From Candidatus Woesearchaeota archaeon (GTDB taxonomy: Archaea > Nanobdellota > Nanobdellia > Woesearchaeales > ARS49), in assembly GCA_016215315.1 (NCBI GenBank), contig JACRKG010000039.1:1-56421 (forward strand): DNA of 56,421 nt, written 5' to 3'. Below are positions 14,921 through 24,012 of the stretch, in pieces. The position numbers and the translations under genes were made by a program. The first letter of the stretch is position 1. Each line of letters starts with the position of its first letter. The notes beneath the pieces were generated by a model. The model was given only the letters and a program-made list of their open reading frames with translations. It made no database searches and was not told the origin of the DNA.

Positions 14921-15723
14921 AACCTCGCATCTTAGGCGATAAGAAGAAATCTAGTTTTGATGATAATTTGGCTGATTATGTTAATGGAATTTTTGATAAG
15001 ATGCCTGATGTTGTTGCTGAAAAGAAAGATATTTCTAAAGATAATTCTAAATTAGGAGTAACAGATTACACTAGTTTTCGTTTGGATGAATTCATTGATA
15101 GTTATAAATTAACTAATTTAATGCACTATGGTGAATTGTGTTCTTTTATTTGGGATAAAAAATTATTGGATGGCGGTAAAGGACATACGCAAGATGAATG
15201 GATTAAAATAACATCAAAACTGCCCGATGTGAGTGTTTATTTTTCTACTTTTTTAGCTTTGTATGAGAATAAAGATGGTCCTCAAGCTGAATTAATTGAA
15301 AAAGTTAAACAAATGTTTCTTAAAGATTTTAGTGAAGATTTTATGATGACCAGTACTAGGGTTATTTACAAAACAAAGGGTGTTGATGAATTAATCCACG
15401 ATTATGGAGTGGGTTTTCACCCGCACATTCATACTACTGTTATTGGAAAGCGTGGTGATATTATTTATGGTGGTGATAATGTAATTCCTGCTTTGTTTGA
15501 CACTTCTGACTATCAAAAAGTTAATGAAGTCTTCAAATGGATTACTGGTAAAGATGCTTACTTATGGAGGTATGAGCATAAACTATCAAATGATAAAGAT
15601 ATCGCAGTATTTTTGGGTGGTAGCGCTAAATTTGGTATCAATGCATGTGAAGGATATGCTAACATTAGACCTGCTAGAGGGGTGAGCGTAGTGCGCGAGA
15701 AATTCTCAAGAGAAAATGATTAA
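14917..15723 (+). CDS. PARG-family paralogue 3, unknown function
   Basis: 268 residues from ATG 14917 (MKPRILGDKKKSSFDDN), which overlaps the stop of paralogue 2 as ATGA. It is longer in the region after the NGIFDKMPDVV block. Core blocks KVKQMFLKDFSEDFMMTSTRV and ELIHDYG match its relatives. The tail reads AVFLGG, a divergent FGINACEGYAN, then IRPARGVSVVREKFS. No own promoter is needed. TAATCAACGA straddles its stop codon but no TATA box follows. Confidence 0.8.
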   Translation: MKPRILGDKKKSSFDDNLADYVNGIFDKMPDVVAEKKDISKDNSKLGVTDYTSFRLDEFIDSYKLTNLMHYGELCSFIWDKKLLDGGKGHTQDEWIKITSKLPDVSVYFSTFLALYENKDGPQAELIEKVKQMFLKDFSEDFMMTSTRVIYKTKGVDELIHDYGVGFHPHIHTTVIGKRGDIIYGGDNVIPALFDTSDYQKVNEVFKWITGKDAYLWRYEHKLSNDKDIAVFLGGSAKFGINACEGYANIRPARGVSVVREKFSREND

Positions 15724-15791
15724 TCAACGAAGAACTTTGCATTCTTTCTATGCCTGCATATTATGAAATCAGATTGATATCTTTTGATGGC

Positions 15792-16847
15792 TTATTTTTC
15801 TAACGTAACAATCCACAATTTCTGTTCTCCTAGAAGTACTTCTTGTTCTTTTATTATTTTTAGGTCTGTGTATTCTTTTGCTTTCAAATCATTGAGTAGC
15901 AAGACTACTTTTCCTTCTTTTTTTATTATTTGTTTTGTTATTCTGAAGAAGCTTTTGTATGCTCTTTCTATTTGTTGTGGATCTTTTCTTTTTGAGAATT
16001 TGGGTGGTTGAGTTATTATTAAGTCAATGCTGTCATCATCAAATTTTAAGTCTAAATCATCGACTGTTTGTCTTGAGAAATCAAGATATTTGTTTACTCC
16101 TGCTATTTTTGCATTCTTTTTTGCTGCATTTACATGCTTGAAATCTTGGTCATAACAATAAATTTGTGTTTTTACATCTTTTATTTCATCTTTAAGTACT
16201 TCTTTTTCGCTGAATTTGTTTTTAGAATAATGTTGCGGCGATTGATTTACGGCCATCATTGCTGCTTCTATGCAAATAATTCCTGATTTTGAGTAAGGGT
16301 CTAATAATTTCTTTTTATTAGTATAATCTCCTTCTATTAGCATGCTTGCTGCAATGGTTGGCTTTACTGCCTCTGGGCTTAGAAATATTCTGTAGTCCCT
16401 TTTTGATAAGTCAAATCCTGAAATGTCTAGGCCGAAAACGAAGTAATTTTTTCTTACGAAAAAATAAAACTTACTTAAACCGCTTTTAATATCGAACTTT
16501 TTATTTGTTTGTTTTTCTATTAATTTGCCCAATTCTTGTTTTATATCTAAGCTATTAAATGGGTGTTCGCCATATCTTTCACCGTCAACTGTGAATGTTT
16601 CTTTGATTTCAGAATAATTAAAAACAAATTTGTCTGTTGGACTTTTATCAAATTCTTGTTCATTTATTACTAATAAAACTTTTTCAAAAGTTCTTCCGTA
16701 ATATGCTAAGTTCACTAATTCTTCTTTTTTTTGCGCAGCAAAAAAAACAACTTGTTCTTTTATTTCTGTTTTTGTTTTCAAAAAACTTTTTATTTCTTTT
16801 TCAGAATAAGTTTCTAAGCCTTTGCTTGTTATTATGCAGGCTTTCAT
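15792..16847 (-). CDS. THUMP-domain SAM methyltransferase (RlmL/Trm14-like), atypical motifs
   Basis: 351 residues. The N-terminus ([22 protein letters not shown]) and the following segment to about residue 150 match the NFLD+THUMP arrangement that binds tRNA or rRNA. A Rossmann methyltransferase follows. Motif I is [14 protein letters not shown] rather than the usual DPFCGSGT, and motif IV is ITQPPKF where N-P-P-(Y/F) is usual. The N6/N2 amino-methylating tetrad is thus altered, so activity or target may differ. It overlaps gyrA by 4 nt (ATGA) and is co-transcribed downstream of it. Confidence 0.82.
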   Translation of the reverse strand: MKACIITSKGLETYSEKEIKSFLKTKTEIKEQVVFFAAQKKEELVNLAYYGRTFEKVLLVINEQEFDKSPTDKFVFNYSEIKETFTVDGERYGEHPFNSLDIKQELGKLIEKQTNKKFDIKSGLSKFYFFVRKNYFVFGLDISGFDLSKRDYRIFLSPEAVKPTIAASMLIEGDYTNKKKLLDPYSKSGIICIEAAMMAVNQSPQHYSKNKFSEKEVLKDEIKDVKTQIYCYDQDFKHVNAAKKNAKIAGVNKYLDFSRQTVDDLDLKFDDDSIDLIITQPPKFSKRKDPQQIERAYKSFFRITKQIIKKEGKVVLLLNDLKAKEYTDLKIIKEQEVLLGEQKLWIVTLEK

Positions 16848-19800
16848 TCTTCGATTATGATTGCTGCTCCTGTTACTTGGTCTTTGTCTTCTAGTTTGAT
16901 TATTCTTACTCCTTGTGAGTTTCTTCCTACTACTGAGATGTCTTTTACTGGGATTCTGATCATTATTCCTTTTTCTGTTGTTATCATTGCGTCTTCTTCT
17001 CCTTTTACTATTTTTGCTGATACTACTTTTCCGTTTTTGGGTGTGATTTTTATGTTTCTTACTCCTTTTCCTCCTCTGTTTATTAATCTGTATTCTTTTA
17101 CATCAGTTCTTTTTCCGAATCCTTTTTCTGTTATGGTTAAGAATATTTTATCTTCTTGTGCTACTTGTCCGTCAACTACATTGTCTGTTGCTCTTAGTTT
17201 TATTCCTCTGACTCCTTTTGATGTTCTTCCTGAGGATCTTACGTCTTTTTCTTCAAATCTTACTGCTTGTCCTAATTCTGTTGCGATTAGTATTTGTTTT
17301 GTTCCATCTGTTAGTAATACTCTCATTAATTCATCGTTTTCTTCTAGTGTTAGTGCAATTATTCCTCCTTTTCTAGGGTTGGAGAATTCGTCTAGTGATG
17401 TTTTCTTTACTAGTCCTTTCTTGGTTATCATTAGTAAGTATTGGTCTTGTTTGAATTCTTTTATTGGTATTGCAGTCATTACTTTTTCGTCTTTTTCTAG
17501 GTTTACTAAGTTAACCATAGAACTTCCTTGTGCGTATCTTCCCGTTTCTGGTATTTCGTAAGCTTTTAGCCAGTGTATTTTTCCTTTGTTTGTGAATACT
17601 AAGAATGAGTCGTGTGTGTTTGCTACAAATATTTCTTGTATGAAGTCTTCTTCTTTTGTTGTTGCTCCTTGAACTCCTCTACCGCCGCGTTTTTGTTGTT
17701 TGTATGTGTCAACTGGTAATCTTTTTACGTATCCTGTGTGTGATAGTGTTATGATTGTTTCTCCTGGTTCTATCATTTGTTCTAAATCAATATCTGACAT
17801 TTCATCGTTATTGATTGCTGTTCTTCTTTTGTCTCCGTATTCTTCTTTTACTTTTTTTGTTTCTTCTTTTACTACGTTTAATATTTTTAGTTCTGACGCT
17901 AGTAAGTCTTTGAAGTCTGCTATGTTTTTAAGTAATTCTCCATGTTCTGTCTTTATTTTTTCTTGTTCTAAGCCAGTTAATCTTTGTAAACGCATTTCTA
18001 GAATTGCTTTGACTTGTATTTCTGTTAGTTTGTAATTATTCATTAAGAAGTCTCTAGCATCTTCATTTGTTTTTGATTGTTTTATTCCGTTAATTACTTT
18101 GTCGATACTGCTTAATGCAATAATTAATCCTTCTAGTGTGTGTGCTTTTTCTTCTGCTTTTCTTAATTCGTATTGTGTTCTTTTTGTTACAACTTCTTTT
18201 CTGTGCTCTATGAACTTGCTAATTATATCTTTTACTCCCATTAATTTAGGCCTGCGTCTGTCCACGGCAATCATAATTATTCCAAAAGTTTCTTGTAATC
18301 TTGTGTGAGAAAATAATTGGTTTACTACTACTTCTTCGTTAGCTCCTTGTTTTAATTCTATAACTATTCTCATTCCTTCTCTATCGCTTTCGTCGTTTAA
18401 GTTTGTGATTCCTTCAATTTTTTTTTCTCTTACTAAGTCTGCTATTTGTTCCAATGCTTGTGCTTTGTTGACCATGTAAGGTATTTCAGTAATTATTATT
18501 TTTTTTCTACTTTTTTCTTCTTCAATGTGGTGTTTTGATCTTATTACTAGTTTTCCTTTACCTGTTTTGTATGCTTGCAGTATTCCATTTCTTCCGCAGA
18601 TTATTCCTCCAGTTGGAAAGTCTGGGCCTGGCATTAATTGCATTAATTCTTCAACACTAGCATCTGGAGTATCAATTAATTTTATTGTTACATCGCATAC
18701 TTCACTCATGTTGTGTGGTGGAATGTTTGTTGCCATTCCTACTGCTATTCCAGTACTTCCGTTGATTAATAAATTTGGAACTCTGGAGGGTAAAACAGTT
18801 GGTTCTTTTAGTGAACCATCAAAGTTTGGTATGAAATCAACAGTTTCTTTGTCTAAATCTGAGAGTAATTCTTCTGCAATTTTTTGTAGTTTTGCTTCAG
18901 TATATCTCTGTGCAGCTGCGGGATCTCCGTCGACAGAGCCCCAATTACCTTGACCTCTTACTAACGGATATCTTAATGAGAAGTCTTGAGCCATTCTTAC
19001 TAATGATTCGTAAACTGCGCTTTCTCCGTGAGGGTGATATTTACCTAGGCAATTATGTGATATCATTCCGTTAGCTACGAATTCGTGATCGTTTTCTACT
19101 TGAATGTCGTATGTTTCTTCTTCAACTGATTCTTTTACGGATTTTACTTTAACAAAATAGATTTTGTCTTCTATTACTGAGTCAAAGAATGAATAAATTT
19201 CAGATCCTATTTTTTTTAGTTTTTCTTGAATTCCCCATTCTATTATTTGAGAAATTCTTAATGGTTTATCATGTAGGTCTTTACTGTACCTTATTTTTGT
19301 TCCATCGGGATACTTTACTCCTGCTCTGAATTTATTTCCCTCAGTATCTGCATACCATCCCCCGCCCAAATGTCTCTCACTTAATTCTTGAAATATTTTT
19401 TCATTTGCAAAGGGAAGGATATCATGGCCTGTTTTTCCAGAAAAATAAGTGTTTAGTATTCTGTTAGCTCTTTCGCGTTTTTTATTATCTGCAAGGGTTA
19501 AATCTGAAGAAAGTTGTTTGGCATTATTTCCGTGAAATTCTAAACTAAAAAATGTTTGTCTGCTTAGTATTTCCTTGCCGTTAACATTACCGCCTTTTCT
19601 TTTATCGCTTTTGTAAATGCAGCCGTGAATTCCAAAATGCTGCAATAAAACAAGCAATTGATGTGCTAAATTTTTTGAAATAGTTCCATATTGAATGACG
19701 CTTCTGTTTTCATGAACGCTTCCATCCCCATCAATTAGTCCGCTAATAAAAGAGAAGATTACTTCTTTAGGTGACTGCATTATTTGAGCGGGTATTTCTT

Positions 19801-20686
19801 TTGTTTTCGCTACAGCATTTTGCAGAGAGAACTTAGTGACTAAAAATTCATTTATTGTGCTTGAATTTATTCTTACAAAATATAATTTTTTAAGTAAAGA
19901 TAAACTTCCCGAAACAACTTCTCTACTTTTTTCTTCTATTGTTGGAGCATAATTGAATTCTTCTGTAAGTATTTGGGTTATTTTATTTATGATTTCAATA
20001 GAAGAAGAGCAGAAACCACATCTGAACGGGAATCCTCTTCTCATTCCTTTCTCAACCCATCCGTCAGATATTAATTGACCTAGCAAGTAAGCTATGTTCT
20101 TGTTCAAGTACATTTTTTTGCTGTTGAGCTCTCCTAAAAGATGCTCATTTTTTATTTCGGGATAATATGATTTTACAGTAATATAATCATCTTCTTTGAG
20201 ATCTTTTGCTTCTTTCCAAACAAAATTTAAATCGTCTGTTAGAACTTTGAATTTTTGTGATTCCGTGACTGTGTTTTTTATTCCATTTTCTAAGAAAACT
20301 TTGAGTAATTTCTTTTTGGGCATTATGTAGAGTTCTGAAACTTTTTCAAGTCCTTTTTGTGTGTGGACTTTCATTCCTCGCGTAATTTCTTGGATTGGAA
20401 CTAGGCCTTTTTCAGTTAAAACAAGCGTGTCTTTTACAAAGCAATCCCCGACTATTCTTGCGGATTTTTTGAATGGCTTGTTAAATTGCAGTCCTAGCTC
20501 ATTCATGCTAAATAAAATTCTTCTATGAACTGGTTTCAAACCATCTCTAACATCTGGTAATGCTCTTCCAACTATTACGCTCAAAGAATAAGATAAGTAT
20601 GATTTTTTCATCTCATCTTCTAGTATTCTTGGGATGATTTTTGTTTCTGTATTTGTGGTATTATTTACTTCTTTTTTTTCGTCCAT
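16844..20686 (-). CDS. gyrA: DNA gyrase subunit A, containing an intein
   Basis: 1280 residues as encoded; about 816 after removal of the 464-residue intein, a normal GyrA length. Gyrase A breaks and rejoins DNA for supercoiling. The N-terminus has [28 protein letters not shown]. The catalytic Tyr lies in [11 protein letters not shown]. The C-terminal half carries repeated GyrA-box-like strands of the beta-pinwheel (such as [18 protein letters not shown]). The intein splits RIVGD from [14 protein letters not shown] box lies at about 20746-20757 on the minus strand. gyrB is not in the window. Bacterial-type gyrase is known in several archaeal lineages through transfer. Confidence 0.95.
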   Translation of the reverse strand: MDEKKEVNNTTNTETKIIPRILEDEMKKSYLSYSLSVIVGRALPDVRDGLKPVHRRILFSMNELGLQFNKPFKKSARIVGDCFVKDTLVLTEKGLVPIQEITRGMKVHTQKGLEKVSELYIMPKKKLLKVFLENGIKNTVTESQKFKVLTDDLNFVWKEAKDLKEDDYITVKSYYPEIKNEHLLGELNSKKMYLNKNIAYLLGQLISDGWVEKGMRRGFPFRCGFCSSSIEIINKITQILTEEFNYAPTIEEKSREVVSGSLSLLKKLYFVRINSSTINEFLVTKFSLQNAVAKTKEIPAQIMQSPKEVIFSFISGLIDGDGSVHENRSVIQYGTISKNLAHQLLVLLQHFGIHGCIYKSDKRKGGNVNGKEILSRQTFFSLEFHGNNAKQLSSDLTLADNKKRERANRILNTYFSGKTGHDILPFANEKIFQELSERHLGGGWYADTEGNKFRAGVKYPDGTKIRYSKDLHDKPLRISQIIEWGIQEKLKKIGSEIYSFFDSVIEDKIYFVKVKSVKESVEEETYDIQVENDHEFVANGMISHNCLGKYHPHGESAVYESLVRMAQDFSLRYPLVRGQGNWGSVDGDPAAAQRYTEAKLQKIAEELLSDLDKETVDFIPNFDGSLKEPTVLPSRVPNLLINGSTGIAVGMATNIPPHNMSEVCDVTIKLIDTPDASVEELMQLMPGPDFPTGGIICGRNGILQAYKTGKGKLVIRSKHHIEEEKSRKKIIITEIPYMVNKAQALEQIADLVREKKIEGITNLNDESDREGMRIVIELKQGANEEVVVNQLFSHTRLQETFGIIMIAVDRRRPKLMGVKDIISKFIEHRKEVVTKRTQYELRKAEEKAHTLEGLIIALSSIDKVINGIKQSKTNEDARDFLMNNYKLTEIQVKAILEMRLQRLTGLEQEKIKTEHGELLKNIADFKDLLASELKILNVVKEETKKVKEEYGDKRRTAINNDEMSDIDLEQMIEPGETIITLSHTGYVKRLPVDTYKQQKRGGRGVQGATTKEEDFIQEIFVANTHDSFLVFTNKGKIHWLKAYEIPETGRYAQGSSMVNLVNLEKDEKVMTAIPIKEFKQDQYLLMITKKGLVKKTSLDEFSNPRKGGIIALTLEENDELMRVLLTDGTKQILIATELGQAVRFEEKDVRSSGRTSKGVRGIKLRATDNVVDGQVAQEDKIFLTITEKGFGKRTDVKEYRLINRGGKGVRNIKITPKNGKVVSAKIVKGEEDAMITTEKGIMIRIPVKDISVVGRNSQGVRIIKLEDKDQVTGAAIIIEE
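19052..20443 (-). mobile_element. Intein with LAGLIDADG homing endonuclease inside GyrA
   Basis: 464 residues, GyrA residues 82-545. It begins with Cys ([13 protein letters not shown], block A) and ends [11 protein letters not shown] before extein Cys, giving the His-Asn/Cys C-terminal splice junction. Two dodecapeptides, [10 protein letters not shown] (about 120-129) and [10 protein letters not shown] (about 233-242), keep their acidic residues, so the endonuclease may be active. Block B reads TESQKF where TxxH is usual, so a normally conserved His is Gln. The +1 extein Cys replaces the Val usual in GD-V-(I/L/M)-GKYHPHG of other GyrAs, as expected for splicing. Confidence 0.95.
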
Positions 20687-20905
20687 TTTTAGAAGAGTTC
20701 TTTTATTGTTTTATCGTCGATAAATTACTTGCTTAGAAAACACTGCGTGGTTTATAAATTTGCCGATATTTTGTATTTATCTTCAATATTGCAATAAATG
20801 GGTGTTTTTTTGTCTTTTAAAAATTCAAGATTTGGTATAAAAATCAATGTTCATTTAAAGTTTACAAGCGTAAAAAATATAAACTTAAACAATTGGTCTT
20901 TTTGC
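20687..20905. other. Intergenic region upstream of gyrA
   Basis: It holds the gyrA TATA box (minus strand, TTTATAAA near 20748-20757) and, on the plus strand, the TATA-like box near 20876-20886 for the interrupted gene. No other feature is seen. Confidence 0.4.
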
Positions 20906-21256
20906 ATGAAGAAATTAAAATTGTAGGTAATTAAAAAAGGAAAAACGCATAATGTATTTCATATTGAAAAAAATGAAAGTTTTTTAGAACATTTTAGAGA
21001 ATTTTTTCATTCGCTCGGATTCAAGAAACACACAACTGCGAGTGAGTTACTGAAGTTACTTGGCGATTCAGATGATAACTATTCTGCTAAAAAGTATTCC
21101 GATAAATTATACCAAGATAAATATTTTTACTTTGAAAATGAGGCATTTAAAATCGATGTATTTTTTGGAAAAGAACAAGTAATTGTCTCTATTTTTGATT
21201 CATCGGACAATCAAGAAAAGATTACAAAATTAATGATGAATTTTTGTGAATTCTAG
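20906..21256 (+). pseudogene. Unknown gene with in-frame amber codon at position 7
   Basis: ATG 20906 reads M-K-K-L-K-L, then TAG (20924-20926), then 109 open codons to TAG 21254-21256. The start matches a TATA-like AAAATATAAAC 20-30 nt upstream, the right distance for a leaderless mRNA. After the amber codon there is no ATG until close to the end, so no alternative start is apparent. The residues (VIKKGKTHNVFHIEK..., FKIDVFFGKEQVIVSIF) look like a real globular protein. The gene is either recently inactivated or read through. No family recognised. Confidence 0.6.
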
Positions 21257-21281
21257 TTTACAGATCTTTTCTACGGACATA

Positions 21282-21788
21282 TCATTTCTTAACAGTATAC
21301 TTGACTTGTATGGTATTCGCTGACAACTTTTTGAGTTCAGATAATTCTAATTTTGCTTCAAAATTGTTATCAGCAAATAATTTCATTCCATTACCAAAAA
21401 TAAGTGGTTCTATGTCTAGGATTATTTCATCAATTAATTTTTCTTTCATGAATGACGCGTTTACTTTTCCTCCGCCGCCAATTAATGCTGTTTTGAATCC
21501 TTTTTGTTTGAGTAATTTTATTGCTTCTTTTGGATTTTTGACAAAAAAAGTTTTATCTTCATTCTTTTTAGCTTTTTTAGTAACAACAACAGTAAATGGA
21601 TTTCCTATTTTTTTAAATTCTTTAACGCTCTCCATTATTTCATAAGTTTTTCTGCCTAGAATTATTGCTTTGAATGATTTTGCAATTTTGTAATAGCTAT
21701 TCCATACTTCTTGGGACCAAGGAGTATCTCCGTTTTCTTTTGCAATGTACCCGTTTATCGTTTGGCTCATGTATAAAGTTAGTTTCAT
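21282..21788 (-). CDS. Dihydrofolate reductase-like / RibD C-terminal domain protein
   Basis: 168 residues. It has the RibD_C pattern: N-terminal LYMSQTINGYIA, GRKTYEIM near residue 47, a glycine-rich cofactor loop ALIGGGGKVN near 110, and IDEIILDIEPLIFGNG near 125-140. It probably binds NADPH and reduces a pteridine or pyrimidine-like substrate; the substrate is not readable. The gene overlaps the zinc-ribbon gene by ATGA. Stand-alone forms of this domain are common and of uncertain function. Confidence 0.85.
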   Translation of the reverse strand: MKLTLYMSQTINGYIAKENGDTPWSQEVWNSYYKIAKSFKAIILGRKTYEIMESVKEFKKIGNPFTVVVTKKAKKNEDKTFFVKNPKEAIKLLKQKGFKTALIGGGGKVNASFMKEKLIDEIILDIEPLIFGNGMKLFADNNFEAKLELSELKKLSANTIQVKYTVKK

Positions 21789-21937
21789 TTTGTTTGATTA
21801 GTTATATTATCCTTAACCTTAAAACTCTTTCCGCAGTAAACACACACTCTTCTTTTGTCTTCTAGAAGTATTGTTTTTGTTTGATAGAGTTGCGTGTTCT
21901 TACATTGTGGACACATTAGTTTGAATTGATAGACCAT
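21785..21937 (-). CDS. Small zinc-ribbon protein
   Basis: 50 residues from ATG 21937 (MVYQFKLMCPQC). A longer in-frame extension upstream would be encoded by a repeat element, so I reject it. Two ribbon pairs CPQC (near 9-12) and CVYCGK (near 34-37) define one zinc site. It is translationally coupled to the RibD_C-like gene. Function unknown. Confidence 0.7.
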   Translation of the reverse strand: MVYQFKLMCPQCKNTQLYQTKTILLEDKRRVCVYCGKSFKVKDNITNQTK

Positions 21938-21966
21938 TTTGGTTTGTAGTTTATGGTTTGCAGCGG

Positions 21967-22042
21967 CCTTTTGCTTGCGCAAAACCCCGGGGAAAACAAG
22001 CGGGATGCGCACTGCTGTGCTTACCCGCAAAGGATTGATGAT
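21967..22042 (+). repeat. Dispersed repeat family 2, copy A (structured)
   Basis: A 76-nt element nearly identical to 28083-28158. It contains TTTTGC-TTGC-GCAAAA, then CCCCGGGG, then GCGGG...CCCGC enclosing GCAC-TGCT-GTGC. Differences between copies mostly lie outside stems or keep pairing. Heptamer phrases lie on both sides (about 21947-21963 and 22051-22084). Confidence 0.65.
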
Positions 22043-22050
22043 TCACAACA

Positions 22051-22084
22051 TGTACTGTAAACTGCAAACTCCGAACTTCAAACT
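22051..22084. repeat. Degenerate heptamer array
   Basis: Tandem phrases of the type (N)AAACTG/AAACTCC/GAACTTC/AAACT with 7-nt period, reaching the stop of scpB. Similar arrays occur at several intergenic places in the window. Confidence 0.6.
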
Positions 22085-22655
22085 AGTTTATCCAGCCTAA
22101 GTTGGGCAGTCTTAATTCTTCCGGTATGACTTCTACTTTTTCTAATTCTTTGAGATTATTGACTTGGTTTAGTTCTTTTTTGACTTGTTCTTCTGTTGTT
22201 TCAAAGTATTCAAAGAATTTTTGTCCTAGTTTTATTAGTTTTGTTCTTCCTTGTTTTTGTCTTGTTATAAAATTTTGTTTTTCTAAGTTTGATAAGTGAT
22301 CGTATGCTTTGTTTGTTCTTATTTTTATTATTTCACTTTGTAGTACTGGCGTTTTGTGTGCGATTACTGCTAGTGTTTCTAGTATTGATTTTGGTAGTTC
22401 TGTTTGGCTTACTATTTTTCTTACGAATGGTAAATATTCGTTTTTTACTGTTAGTCTCCATCCTTCTTGATCTTCAACTAGTACTAGTGAGCTTTCTTTT
22501 TGCTGCAAATCTTGTGCTAATTCTTTTAGCGCTAGAACTACTTTGTCTTTTTCTCTAGTCTTGTACAATCTGCACAACTCATCCACACTTAACTTTTTTC
22601 CGGAGGAAAAAAGTAAGGACTCAAGAGCGTTCTTCAACTCTTTTACTGTAGACAT
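22083..22655 (-). CDS. scpB: Segregation and condensation protein B
   Basis: 190 residues. ScpB is a kleisin-associated tandem winged-helix protein that works with SMC in chromosome condensation. The pattern (E)LKNALESLLFSSGKKLSVDEL, then KSILETLAVIAHKTPVLQSEI..IR, then HLSNLEKQNFITR is typical. Residues 1-85 and 90-165 form the two winged helices. It overlaps the upstream gene by 35 nt; no good later start exists. ScpA is not recognisable beside it. Confidence 0.9.
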   Translation of the reverse strand: MSTVKELKNALESLLFSSGKKLSVDELCRLYKTREKDKVVLALKELAQDLQQKESSLVLVEDQEGWRLTVKNEYLPFVRKIVSQTELPKSILETLAVIAHKTPVLQSEIIKIRTNKAYDHLSNLEKQNFITRQKQGRTKLIKLGQKFFEYFETTEEQVKKELNQVNNLKELEKVEVIPEELRLPNLGWIN

Positions 22656-23199
22656 ATTTATCCCCTTCTTTTCTTATTTTTCCTTCTTCAACTAGTTTGT
22701 CAAAAAAAGGACTTAACTGCTCAGCATTTATGCCAACATTTTTTGATGCTTCTTCAGCTGTTAATGGATTTTGTTTTACTAAGAATAGTAAGAAATTTCT
22801 GAAAACGTTCATTGCGTTGTTGTCCAAAACTTTGTTTTGTGCTCGGTAATTTTTTACTAACATGTCGTTTTGGTGTATTTTTGCTTGTAGGTCGTTAAAG
22901 AAATCTGTTAGTATGTTGCTGTGTAAAGTTATGCTTTCTGGGTGCATTATTTCTATTGATGAAGGCATTGATTCAAAGCAGAAATCGAGCAAATCATCAA
23001 CTTCGTTAAAATGAACTTCTAATTCAACAAATGTAGAAAATAAAGTTTCTCTTGATACACCTTCGTGATAAACTTCTGTTTTTATGTCTGTGCCGTCCTT
23101 TTTTATTTTTTCTATATACTTTCTAAGTGTGCTTTCTATGTATTCTTTAGGGCCACCCAACATTTCTATAATTGCGCTAACTTGTATTTTTTCATTCAT
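22621..23199 (-). CDS. Unknown protein with C-terminal winged helix, upstream of scpB
   Basis: 192 residues, no signal peptide. The first 125 residues are mixed alpha/beta (QVSAIIEMLGGPKEYIESTLRKY...). Residues 135-190 resemble a winged helix (LTAEEASKNVGINAEQLSPFFDKLVEEGKIRKEGDKYVY). It takes the position where scpA is normally found, but I do not see kleisin features. Coupled translation with scpB suggests a chromosome-related role (inference). Minus-strand TATA-like TTTATATAT lies near 23221-23229. Confidence 0.65.
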   Translation of the reverse strand: MNEKIQVSAIIEMLGGPKEYIESTLRKYIEKIKKDGTDIKTEVYHEGVSRETLFSTFVELEVHFNEVDDLLDFCFESMPSSIEIMHPESITLHSNILTDFFNDLQAKIHQNDMLVKNYRAQNKVLDNNAMNVFRNFLLFLVKQNPLTAEEASKNVGINAEQLSPFFDKLVEEGKIRKEGDKYVYSKRVEERS

Positions 23200-23320
23200 A
23201 AACCACTAAAAATAGTAAGAGTTTATATATATTTTTATCGAAAAAAACCTTTTGTCATTCTATAATAGTCAAAAAGATTTTTAAGTATATTTAAGACAAA
23301 TACCTTAGGGGAGTGTATTT

Positions 23321-23764
23321 ATGGTAGTTTTTGACGTATTAAGTGGAAAAAGGAAGAAAGAGATAGATTTACCTCCGCCACCACCTCCGCCAATGGATGA
23401 TTTAGAATTTCCTGAAATTCCTCCACAAAGAGAACCTTCCATACCAGAACCTAGGCCTTTACCTTTTGTTGATGTTAAAAAGGAAGCAGACGCTTTAGGA
23501 TTAACTATTCCTGAACCTAGAGAAATTCATTTTAAACCAACTAAACCAATTTTTGTTTCATTAGACGATTTCAAAAAAGTCAATGAAAATTTATTGAAAA
23601 TAAGATCAAGTATTGAAGAAGCCAATCAAACAATGAAAGAATTAGATGGGCTTTACCAAAAACAACAACAAGTAATGATGTCTTGGGTTTCAGAACTTGA
23701 AAATGTTGAAAAGAAAATTTCGCAAGCAGATGAAATAATTCATAATCACGAGAAAAGTTCATAA
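23321..23764 (+). CDS. Proline-tract plus coiled-coil protein, unknown
   Basis: 147 residues. After MVVFDVLSGKRKKEIDL comes a run of seven prolines and further PEIP/PEPRPLP motifs (residues 18-65), then a helix-rich C-terminus (NENLLKIRSSIEEANQTMKEL). Proline tracts often bind partner domains. It is the first gene of a three-gene set of small helical proteins. A TATA-like run lies near 23277-23292; the leader ends in GGGGAG about 12 nt before ATG. Confidence 0.7.
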   Translation: MVVFDVLSGKRKKEIDLPPPPPPPMDDLEFPEIPPQREPSIPEPRPLPFVDVKKEADALGLTIPEPREIHFKPTKPIFVSLDDFKKVNENLLKIRSSIEEANQTMKELDGLYQKQQQVMMSWVSELENVEKKISQADEIIHNHEKSS

Positions 23765-23784
23765 TTACAAAAAAGAGGTGTGTG

Positions 23785-24012
23785 ATGAAAGCAAAAGTTT
23801 TTGTCAAAATCAACGAGTACGAAGAACTATCCACTCATTTAGAGAATATAGTTGGCCAATTAAGGAAAGCTAAAAATTTATTAGAAGAAATAGAAACAGT
23901 AAAAAACCAAGAAGATCACATTCTAAAAGAATGGAGCGATGAATTAAGACTAGTAGAAGAAGGAGTTCAAAAAATTGATGAAACACTCACCGAGTTAGAA
24001 AATGAAGAATGA
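23785..24012 (+). CDS. Small helical protein, unknown
   Basis: 75 residues from ATG 23785, with GAGGTG as the ribosome site just upstream; GTG 23782 is the alternative start. Mostly helical and charged (EYEELSTHLENIVGQLRKAKNLLEEIE...). It has a similar length and charge to the C-terminal helices of its upstream neighbour. Overlaps the next gene by 11 nt. Not recognised. Confidence 0.7.
   Translation: MKAKVFVKINEYEELSTHLENIVGQLRKAKNLLEEIETVKNQEDHILKEWSDELRLVEEGVQKIDETLTELENEE

Noticed and set aside
1714..15723. A complete diversity-generating retroelement
   Set aside because: No reverse transcriptase, accessory gene or A-rich template repeat was found; only the tails are suggestive.
15720..15745. 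A sixth TAATC-type promoter at the end of PARG paralogue 3
   Set aside because: TAATCAACGA is present but no TATA box lies 10 nt downstream and the next gene is on the other strand.
16857..17561. Long plus-strand frames antisense to gyrA (also 18525-18953 and others)
   Set aside because: They are Ser/Phe/Leu-rich mirror frames of a confirmed gene, with no promoter or ribosome site.
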